Of a DNA stretch of 64,000 nt, positions 55,916 through 64,000 are shown one piece after another; the stretch's first letter is position 1; each line of letters starts with the position of its first letter. The position numbers and the translations under genes are program-made. The stretch is from Bactrocera neohumeralis (lineage: Eukaryota > Arthropoda > Insecta > Diptera > Tephritidae), in contig NC_065922.1 in NCBI RefSeq assembly GCF_024586455.1, forward strand, positions 15,868,089 through 15,932,088, in the 5' to 3' direction. The notes beneath the pieces were generated by a model, which was given only the letters and a program-made list of their open reading frames with translations, made no database searches and was not told the origin of the DNA.

Positions 55916-56057
55916 ACATCTCATATTTCATTAAAATTGAAGAAAGACATTAATTCCACGTCTATGAAAATCTCTAATAATTTTACATATATTTTCCTAA
56001 ATGCATGCCTAGTGTTAAATAATTAACTTCTTAAAAGTCTCCTTATAATCTATATTT

Positions 56058-56593
56058 ATACCCTGAACAGGGTATATTAAGTTTGTCACGAAGTTTGTAA
56101 CACCAAGAAGGAAGCGTCGGAGACCCTATAAAGTGTATATATAAATGATCAGTATGTTGAACTGAATCGATTTAGCCATGTCCGTCTGTTCGTCTGTCCG
56201 CCCGTCCGTCCGTCTGTCTGTATATATACGAACTAGTACGTCAGTTTTTATGATATCGTTTTGAAATTTTGTAAACGTCATTTTCTCTTCAAGAAGCTGC
56301 TCATTTGTCGGAACTGCGGATATCGGACCACTATAACATATAGCTGCCATACAAACTGAACGATCGGAAAAAGTTCTTGTATGGAAAACTTTTGCATTTG
56401 ACTTGGTATCTTCACGAAATTTGGCATGGATTACTGCTTATAGTAATATATGTAATCTCCGAAAAAATTGTTCAGATCGGATTTCTATAGCATATAGCTT
56501 CCATACAAACTGAACACATAGTTACTAAAAGAAATGCACCTGTGAAGGGTATATCAGCTTCGGTGGTGCCGAAGTTAACGTTTTTTCTTGTTT
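56058..56593 (-). repeat. Hairpin-ended dispersed repeat, copy 3 (well preserved, inverted)
   Basis: In plus-strand orientation it begins with the stem-loop ATACCCTGAACAGGGTAT and ends with CTTCGGTGGTGCCGAAG, TTAACGTTTTTTCTTGTTT. Internal: GTCCGTCTGTTCGTCTGTCC and repeats thereof (56,178-56,222), TTTTGATATCGTTTTGAAAT-like block, GCTGCTCATTTGTCGGAACT, AGGTGCATTTC as complement. The hairpin stems show compensated differences from copy 2 (GAACAG / GTTCAG loops, CTTCGGTG..TGCCGAAG / CTTCGGTTGCACTGAAG). Confidence 0.85.
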
Positions 56594-56599
56594 GAGAAT

Positions 56600-56962
56600 C
56601 ATTGGCAAATCATTTCTATTCACCAAGCAACCAAAATCTTGTTTGACAGCACAGAAGAACAGATTTATGCACCATAGCAGGAGCTTTTATCGAAAGCTTT
56701 GCTAAAGTCAGTGTATATTACAATTCGTATGTTTGTGTTCACTAAAACGCAATGATACATGATTTACAAATTCAAGTCAATTTGTTAACGTGGATTTCCC
56801 TTTACGAAATCCATCCTGAGAAGAAAAAATATCGAAAAAGTTATATGGCCGGCAATAATAGCTACAAAAAGTTTAGGCATAACTGATAGTTTTGCAATAC
56901 CTCTATAGTTTTCAATGTATGACTTAAATCCACTGTTTTCATATTGAAGGAAATATATCTTA
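56600..56962 (-). mobile_element. Jockey/CR1-like LINE reverse transcriptase fragment
   Basis: The minus strand reads YENSGFKSYIENYRGIAKLS, VMPKLFVAII (56,870-56,960), then a decayed GFVKG-type block and VIYTDFSKAFDK (about 56,690-56,730). These are RT motifs 'GD…ENYRPIS.LS..SKLFE…', 'QHGFR.GRST' and 'DFSKAFDKV', the palm A motif with its catalytic Asp present. Frame shifts separate the blocks. It is bounded on the left by the hairpin repeat and on the right by a TIR element. Confidence 0.68.
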
Positions 56963-56967
56963 TTTAA

Positions 56968-57497
56968 GGGATTACATGGGTAAAAAACAGCCTTCTTTCA
57001 ACAATTTTCTCTTATAAAAAAATATTTAAATATTTTATTGTTACAAACGTACACCATTAGCAAAGAAATTCTGATATTTTTGGAAAAAATATTTTAAACT
57101 CGGTCATTGCGAACATATTTCCGGTGACCACTCGGAAAAAAGATGCGCCCGCGTTGGTAGGATAACTCCTTACAGGATCATCTAAAGTGAAAAAGAAGCA
57201 TGCGAAAAAAATACCCTCATCCAGGTTTTTAGGAATTGTATCTCAAAGACCTGTAATCTCATGAAGATCGGTTGAGTAGTTCTCGAGAAATCTTGCCAAT
57301 CGACTTCAAACCACAGTTTCGAGAAAAACGCGTTTAAAGATAACGCACTTAGCCTAGCTAGCCTCCAGCGAACAAGTTCTCAAGACAGTAACTCCGAAAT
57401 TATTACTCGGGTCAACTTGAAAATTAAGGACAATATTCTAGAGGCATTGTAGAATTTAATAAGTAAAGTTTTTTAAACCCATAAACCCACGTAACCC
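56968..57497. mobile_element. 530-bp TIR element (MITE-like) flanked by TTTAA
   Basis: Left end GGGATTACATGGGTAAAAAA (56,968) and right end, read as reverse complement, GGGTTACGTGGGTTTATGGG (57,497) form imperfect terminal inverted repeats. TTTAA lies immediately outside both ends (56,963-56,967 and 57,498-57,502), as expected of a 5-bp target duplication or a TTAA-type target. There is no transposase. I recognised no second copy in the window. Confidence 0.65.
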
Positions 57498-57544
57498 TTT
57501 AAGTAAAGCAGATTAATAATGTTTTTGCACTAGAACTCTTGAAG

Positions 57545-57990
57545 CCATATGGTTGCCACATATATTGGAAAATTATTAAAATTGTTTACGGGATTGAAAT
57601 GATTATTCTTGTTAAAACAAATAGCTTGGCAAAACCAAAATTTTCTAAACCAGGGTGGCCATGTAATTTCTCAATTAATATTTAAAATTTTGATGATGAG
57701 AAAAAACCTTTTGGTTAGAAAAAACTCTTTACAAAAAGATTTTTGAACGGATAATTTGCCACTAGCTCTATTTTTCTTTTTTTTTTGGGTCCAGATTTGT
57801 GGTAGGCCACTCATGTGAAATAGAACAAAACCATTAATTTAGTGAAGTATCAGAGGTATTTTGATAGTGGTTGCCACATATTTTCTTAAGAAACATATTT
57901 TAAAAGTTCACTACTACTAACTTTTGAAACTATTTATTATAGGTTAGAAAAAATTATTTCAATCAATATATTCAATGAAGTTGCCACCTA
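57545..57990. repeat. TGGCAAC-motif degenerate repeat, right half (inverted orientation)
   Basis: GGTTGCCACATAT (57,551), GGTGGCCATGTAA (57,654), GTGGTTGCCACATAT (57,867) and AGTTGCCACCTAT (57,978) are spaced 103, 213 (twice 106) and 111 bp. The motif is the reverse complement of that at 55.5-55.9 kb. Confidence 0.5.
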
Positions 57991-57994
57991 TGAA

Positions 57995-58680
57995 AACATG
58001 CCAATATTAAAATATTTTTATAATAAAACGAAGTTCATCTCGCCACAAAACAAGCTCAGCAATAATCACAACAGCACAACTGTTGCAAGTGGCATGCAGC
58101 ATTTCCTGAATTGCACGCATTCCTGCACATAACATACATATTCACACATATGTACATACGCGTGCACCGCATGCACATGCCGCTTGTGTTGCACACTGAC
58201 CCACACAATGGGTGGTAAATTGAAGCTTTCAATTGCGTTGCAACAGCACGCTGCATGCAGCAAATGTTGTTGCCGCTATTTTTTGTAATTTCTCCGCCGA
58301 CTGGCTGTATTTTGACAGCCGCCACATTGCAACCATAATTGTGGCGCACACATTAATGACACGCAACATTTGCCACATGCCGTGCAATTTGAAATTGAGT
58401 TAGTGTCACGTTGGCGGCGTTGCAACATGCTGCGTATAAATGCCAAATAACGCATACTAAACAATTTTTGTGGCAAGTTATCAGGTGTTGCAATGTAGCA
58501 ATAAAAGTAATGAATCGCTGCAAATAAATAATGCGAGAAACTACAGCTATTTATTATGTTGACTGGCGTTATTGTTGTTGTTGCTGAGCATGACTGTTAA
58601 TTATGTTGCTGTGGCGTTTATAGACATTTGCGTTTAGTTGCATTATGTGGTGGAGGCTTTATTTTAGATGAGATGAAAAT
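57995..58680. other. TE-poor spacer
   Basis: TTGCAACA/GCATGCA-rich sequence with overlapping minus frames (97 codons at most, 58,056-58,349), none with a motif. No gene recognised. Confidence 0.3.
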
Positions 58681-58681
58681 A

Positions 58682-59389
58682 ATGGGTAGTCGAAAAAGCT
58701 TTTTCGTATTTTGTTGCACATTGTTACATACATTAAATTCGGGGAAGTTGAAAAAAAGTTACAGCTGTTCAAAAATGTGTGAAAATAATGAAGAAATTCG
58801 CTATATTTTGAAATTTTTATATAAAAAAGGGAAGAATGCCACGCAAGCCACCAATGAAATCTGTGAAGTTTATGGATATGAAGCTGTATCAGTTCGTGTA
58901 GCACAACAATAACAGAATTGACACCTCGAAAGGTTATGCTGAGTGTTTAGTGGGATTGGAAAGGAATCATCCAGCGTGGTCGAACGGTTGATTCTACATT
59001 CTACTGTCAACAACTGATGATATTTAAGCAAGCAATCGAAAAAAAACAGGCAGAACTGATCAACAGAAAGGGACTTCGTCTTCCATCGGGACAACGTTAG
59101 ACTACACACATCTTTGATGACTCGGCAAAAACTGGGAGAGCTTGGCTGGGAAGTTTTGATGCATCCACCTTACAGCACTGACCTTGCACCATCGGGCTAT
59201 CATTTGTTTTGATCAATGCAGAACTCTCTTAATGGAGTAAAGTTGGCTTTGAGAGAAGCCTATGAAAAATAGCGGAAAAATGCCAAAAGTGGTCAACTAA
59301 AATTATACATATTTGCCCCATTAGAGTTCATAAAAAAAATAAGTTGAAGTTTGATTAGAAATACATACCAGAGTTTTTCGTCTACCCAA
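58682..59389 (+). mobile_element. mariner (irritans-like) deletion derivative with both TIRs and TA duplication
   Basis: Left terminus ATGGGTAGTCGAAAAAGC (58,682) and right terminus GTTTTTCGTCTACCCAA (ending 59,389) are inverted repeats, and TA flanks both sides (58,680-58,681 and 59,390-59,391). The transposase start is preserved as MCENNEEIRYILKFLYKKGK and NATQATNEICEVYGYEAVSV. It jumps, after an internal deletion that removes the rest of the DNA-binding region and the first catalytic Asp, to QLMIFKQAIEKKQAELINRK (59,010-59,070), FHRDNVRLHTSLMTRQKLGE (about 59,080-59,140; second Asp kept) and LMHPPYSTDLAPSGYHLF (59,155-59,210; third Asp kept). At 708 bp it is about half the usual mariner length of about 1.3 kb. 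Confidence 0.87.
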
Positions 59390-59394
59390 TAATT

Positions 59395-60080
59395 TATTAA
59401 ACGGAATTTATTTCTATCGGATTTTGAAGGAATCTAAATTTAGTACACAGTTATGTAGACTTTGTGGGTGCTCAACCTCATTATCCCTTGAATACCCTGT
59501 CAAAATGTTGTCTATTGATCTATCAGATTTTCCAAGAGGAAACTTATATTATTACACATTGCATTCGATATTTATTGACACATTTAGACCAGAAAAAATT
59601 CAATAGTTGGCTCCAAAAGGATTTCTTTTGCAAAATCTCATTGGAACTTATAAGTAACCATTAAACCAGTTAACCTCTTCCCTATATATTATAGTTCTAT
59701 GTTTCTAAATGTGTCTTAAATTATATTTTCTGTTCAGAACAGCCGCACAAGCTTTCTACTTTGCCCAATGCACTTTTTCTTTTGATCTAGAAAGTGGATA
59801 GTCCTATGTTAAACAATGTATGCCATATATAGTACCACCGACAAACAGGAACGGGTATGATGTGAGCGTTAATATACAAATGAGCCTTAATTTCTTTCTG
59901 TTTGGTTGGCATGACATATATCAAACATATTCACTAACCTTAAATTCATTGAACAAACAACATCATGTGTTTTCATTGGGTTCGAGGTTAATTAATATGT
60001 TTGATAGACTATTTATATACAATTTATAAGTTATCTTTTTGACAAAATTTGTACCGAAAAGTGATGATTTGCGGAAAGCA
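59395..60080. other. Unassigned AT-rich spacer
   Basis: Short frames of 69 codons or fewer; no motif or repeat recognised. Confidence 0.3.
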
Positions 60081-60084
60081 TTAC

Positions 60085-60890
60085 TTTTGTTTCAATTTGA
60101 AGAAAAATGCTACAGAGTTGCATCGAAATGCTATTCGAGGCAGATGGTGATCGTGCTCTATCAGTAGCAATATGCAAAAGATGGTTTCGAGGTTCAAAGA
60201 TAATAACTTTGATGTCAGAAATAAAGAAAGTAGAAGACCACCAAAAAAGTACGAAGACTTTGAACTTCTAGCAAAGGAAGGGATTGGATGAAGATGATAC
60301 TTTGAGTCAAAAGCAAATTACAGCTTTGTTAAATGTTGCGCAACCAACAATTTCAGATCATTTGAAAGCTATCGGAAAGATACAAAATTTTGGAAAATGA
60401 GTGCCACACGAATTCAATGAAACACAAATAGAAAACTGGGAAAACACCTGTCAAAGGAAAGAAAGAAAATCAGTTTTGCAACGAACTGTCACTGGCGATG
60501 AAAAATGGAATTATTTTAAGAATCTTAAGTGAAGGAACTTATGGGTTAATCGGGGACAACCATCAACATCGATCGATTACCAATACAGATAAAAAGTGAG
60601 CCAGAAATCACGGCAAAATAATATTGTTACACGACAGTGCACCTGTCCACAAAGCAAAATCTGTTCTGGATGCATTCAAAGTACTTGTATGGGAGCTGCT
60701 ACCCCAACCGCCGTATTTACCAGGCTTGGCTTCTTCCCTTGCGCTCCGATTTCTACGCAGAAATCGGAAATTGGGAGAAATTAGTGTTTCATTTTCACAA
60801 AAAACCGCTCATTTCATACCGTTACGCTGGTATATGGAAAATCAGACTTCCTCGATTGAATGGTGAGAAATCACACTAATACTCTTCATA
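60085..60890 (+). mobile_element. mariner transposase (mellifera-like), decayed
   Basis: Blocks: MLFEADGDRALSVAICKRWF (60,130-60,190), LDEDDTLSQKQITALLNVAQ (60,286-60,345), PTISDHLKAIGKIQNFGK.VPHEF (60,347-60,415), VTGDEKWNYF (60,487-60,520), which keeps the first catalytic Asp, QPSTSIDYQY, HGKIILLHDSAPVHKAKSVL (60,610-60,670), which keeps the second Asp, and WELLPQPPYLPGLASS (60,690-60,740), where the third Asp of 'YSPDLAPSD' is Gly. A deletion of the 'MLCVWWDQ' block lies between 60,590 and 60,600. No terminal repeats were found. Confidence 0.82.
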
Positions 60891-60894
60891 ACTT

Positions 60895-63585
60895 TGCTGT
60901 AAGAGTATCAGTCGATACCTTCCCAAACAAAAGGAGGTCGACCAGGTACAGTTGTAATGCCTATTGAAGATCAACCTTAAGTCAAGTGAATCCCGAAATT
61001 AAAACAGTTCAAATTTAAGCATTCAAAATTACAATATCATGCGGAAGTGTCACTGAAACCTACAACAACAGCAACAAAATATTTATTTACCGACACATGA
61101 TGGAATACGAATGCGGTGTCTGCGTCGTAAATTTAACATTTATATTTGATGCTAGACAAGGTTTTTTCAAGCCGTAGAGCATATGGGGCAGGGGAAGAGT
61201 GGGGCAGTCAGAGAAAGGCTATTACAATTTGAAATGTATCAGTTGATCGTTCATTGACACTTTACGCACACCGAAATGGGCACAACTTCCTGCCCACAAG
61301 CGTGCACACATAACGGTACATTAGTAGTAAAAAGAAACACGGCCGCGGGGAAAACGTACTGCTGCCAGACGACGACTTGACTGACTGCCAAAACCAGAGC
61401 TCGTTAAAATCCCAGTTAGCAGCTCTGGCTGGCGTGTGAGTGACCCATTCCCGCTTTGCTTGGCAATTTTTTGGACTGAAAAGCATTTTGCATATGTGAA
61501 TAGGCGACGCGGTCCCCCCGGATGCCTCCTGACCGTGTGTTATTCTAAAATATTCTATGTACAATACAATAAACCGAATATACGATTGCGAGATAAAACT
61601 GAAACTGAAATTCGCCCAAACTCCCCAGGGGCGGCGCACAGGCCAAGCCAAGTGAAGTGCTGCAAGGCGGTCTGCCCGCCTTTTGAGTGCGCTGAGGCGC
61701 ACACCTGTCTGGCTGATTTTTACTATGTAATTTTTTCACTTATTTTTCGGCTGCTTTCTTGTTGTTTTTGGCATTCTCGTTGACTGTCTGCAGATTTTTT
61801 GAACTTAAACCAAAGCCTAGTAGTGGCCAGCCGTTGCTGCCCAGCCTGCCACACAATGTGGAAATTGTATTTTCTACAGGATATTGTTTCAAATAATTCA
61901 TATTCTACTCTACTCATGAGTAGCGGTAAATGTAGTAGCACACATGTGAGTTTGAGGGTGTGTTTGTGTGTTTAGTTATTGGCATGGCTCAGCGCTTTTC
62001 TATATGATTTGGTCTGCCTAACTTGCTATCAGTGCACCATACCCCTCTAGAGGTCGGCTTGACCAGCAAGTTAGAGCTCTTGCTGCCAGGTACTTCCTTC
62101 CTTACTTAAATTTGGTACCGTTATTGAGAAGTGGGCACGAAGAGTTCGGTTGCGTTCAAAGTGCCGCTCACTGGAGCGTGTTGTCGGCTGACATTTACTT
62201 ATGAACTCATACCCATATACAGATGTACATTAGATCCAGCAGGTGCTTACGCATGTATGTATGTGTTATGTTGCATGCTACTTGTGTGTCGCTTCATTTT
62301 ATTAAACATCAGGAATTCTAATGGTTCTAATGGTACTCGTGTTTCTTGTTGCCTTATTTTATTTTTTTAGGAAATTTTTCGTTATAAATGGCTTAGTGTT
62401 GCTTTTTGAGTTTTCTTATAACTTTTTAATATTTCATCAATTGGTTGACTTGATTAAACCGCATCGAAGTCCCTCAGAACATGAAGTAAAGTGTTTACGT
62501 ATGTTAAGGCTAATAGTATAGGAGGCTAAGCCGATGTTTCTTAACCCAGCAATTTATGGTCTGGCATTTGTAGACCTCACAAACGTGGTTCACAGATCTT
62601 TCTGGAATTTCAACTAAAATGTTTAGACTTTCCCTGCTTTGCATTATGTTAACTAAGTTTCCTAAGACTTCGGTTTCGGACTTCGGATACGTTTTGAACT
62701 CTGAGTCCTCATATCACATCATAATATTATTCTATTATTAAATTTATTACGGAGTCAAAACTTTGCTTCGCGATGGCTAAATGGCGGCACCAAGAGAGAT
62801 AACGAAACAATTTACGCGATTTCTTTCTTGTTTGGAGTAGACATTTCTTCATGTTTTTTAACACGAAGTCTGTCTCAGCTTTTCATCTACTATCAGGTCC
62901 GTTTATTCAAATATTCCATTATAGAGTCAAATATTTCTTCCCCTTGTTGACTGAGAAACCGAAAATATAGTCAGCTTAATGATCCTTGCTTCCAAAACAG
63001 CAAAGAAGAGTTCAATAGAAAGGTTGATAGGTTATTGACACTAGATCGGGATTCGGAAAACAGGTTAATTAATATATCTCCATAGCTTGTCTGATTTCCT
63101 TTTAACTGTTGGTCTTTAATATTCAGATTCATATGAGCTCAAAACTAGGAAATAAAGTGCAAATGCTTCCCAGACGACCACATTAGCAATAGCTTCAAGC
63201 TTCTTTCATATTGGATTCGTATTGGTGCTCTGTTACAGCCGTTGAACTGACTAGGGGGGTACCTTTCTCCAATTTCATCCGTTTGGAGTTGAGTCGGCTC
63301 TTCGATGTCAGCTTGCGTTCTGGCGTTGGACCTTTGAACCTCTTGTGAGCTTAGCAGGCGCAGTCAACGACCCGAACTTTTGCGACTGCGAGATACCTCT
63401 GACTCAAAAAGAACCGTAAGAGCTCATTCGAACTACAAACTCTTAGCAAATTCAAATCGCTACAATTATAGTTGTTCTGACTGTATTTTGTCCAATTCTG
63501 TTGGATGTGCTTGGACAAAGATGATTGGAGGAAGACGATTTGATCTTGTCATTTCCTTCACAATTTCCAGACAGAGATTGAAAAA
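60895..63585. other. TE-poor to unassigned region; no gene recognised
   Basis: 61,250-61,960 is GC-richer unique sequence with overlapping frames on both strands (146 codons at most, 61,262-61,702, minus; 61,436-61,783, +). They mirror each other and show no domain. 62,000-63,585 is AT-rich with short frames only. No RNA gene or repeat array was recognised. Confidence 0.28.
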
Positions 63586-63589
63586 TGCA

Positions 63590-63865
63590 GACGATGACAA
63601 TATCTGATAAGTCTGCGTTACGAATTTTTTAGAGATAGGTTCTGTGGCAGATTTATGGTCCGATGGGACGATTAGCTGTACGAGATATATTAAGACATTG
63701 ACATAGTTCAGCAAATTAAGAGACAGCAGCTACGGTGGCTAAGTCATGTCGTCCGAATGGATGAAAACGCTCCAGTATTCGACGTAGCAATCGCCCGGGA
63801 AAGCAAAGGAAGATAAAGACCTCCACTCCTTTGAAAAGACCAGGTGAAGAAGAACCTTGGAATTT
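63590..63865 (+). mobile_element. Endonuclease-RT LINE (RTE-like) post-RT fragment
   Basis: MTISDKSALRIF and VLWQIYGP (63,594-63,662) match the 29.65-kb copy. A deletion removes the 'GEYRIRWN' block, then RDILRHXHSSAN-type decayed sequence and IKRQQLRWLSHVVRMDENAP-like sequence (63,716-63,775; 'LRWLGHV.RMD..AP') and a basic C-terminus. The GAAGAAGAAC at 63,848 may be what remains of the tail. Confidence 0.68.
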
Positions 63866-64000
63866 CAATATAATCTGTGACCTCACCGGCGATCATACCG
63901 TGGGGCTCTAAAATGCAGGACATGTGTACAAAAGATGCTCCTGGTGCCTTGCTTTTGGCATTTCCTGCAGTCTTCTCGATCTGTCGCCTCCATTCCGAAG
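63866..64000. other. Right edge, unassigned
   Basis: GC-balanced sequence with no motif recognised; it may be more decayed mobile DNA that continues beyond the window. Confidence 0.2.

Noticed and set aside
1..64000. tRNA, rRNA, CRISPR or bacterial operon features
   Set aside because: No clover-leaf A/B box pair, rRNA core, regularly spaced identical repeats with unique spacers, or Shine-Dalgarno-led ORFs were noticed. The arrays present have degenerate units unlike CRISPR.

Overview
The window looks like intergenic or intronic nuclear DNA from a higher fly, most likely a tephritid fruit fly. No search was run; this rests on four things: AT-rich sequence with CA, CAA and CAG low-complexity islands typical of fly introns, many decayed LINEs and mariners of insect type, dispersed repeats I associate with tephritid genomes from memory, and no bacterial gene organisation. 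Nearly every long open frame is an accident of low-complexity sequence or lies antisense to a dead transposon. No intact host gene, tRNA, rRNA or CRISPR array was found.

Layout. 0-6 kb: LINE 3' ends at 0.24-0.72, 1.08-1.48 and 5.15-5.76 kb, and a palindrome-rich array at 2.47-3.89 kb. 8-11.2 kb: the 5' end of an endonuclease-reverse transcriptase LINE and an RNase H LINE tail. 15.5-22.9 kb: a LINE 3' terminus, the best host-exon candidate (minus strand, 15,991-16,797), a mariner remnant, a second LINE 5' end, two Tc1/mariner-like copies and the first copy of a hairpin-ended repeat. 23.5-26.5 kb: R1/Jockey-type fragments and an in-frame 174-bp duplication. 29-36.2 kb: three 3' fragments of the endonuclease-RT LINE and a mariner. 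37.3-38.8 kb: about 200-bp units bounded by inverted GGGTGG/CCACCC motifs. 39.2-43.6 kb: two mariners flanking a 351-bp tandem duplication. 45-51 kb: a strong first-exon donor signal, a hairpin repeat and a dense LINE cluster. 53.5-60.9 kb: a Tc1/mariner-like copy, a TGGCAAC array split by three insertions, and two more mariners. 63.6 kb: a last LINE fragment.

Between these lie TE-poor islands (about 4-5, 12-13.5, 16.4-17.5, 19.7-21.2, 24.4-25.3, 26.8-28.5, 36.4-37.2, 40.4-41.5, 44.1-45.2, 47.9-48.7, 58.0-58.6 and 61.2-62.3 kb), rich in CAA/TTG, CA and GCGC. They may be preserved intron or 5'-UTR/promoter sequence of a long gene whose coding exons are mostly outside the window. Three weak exon candidates are recorded. 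All transposon copies carry stops, frameshifts or deletions, so nothing here seems able to mobilise itself.
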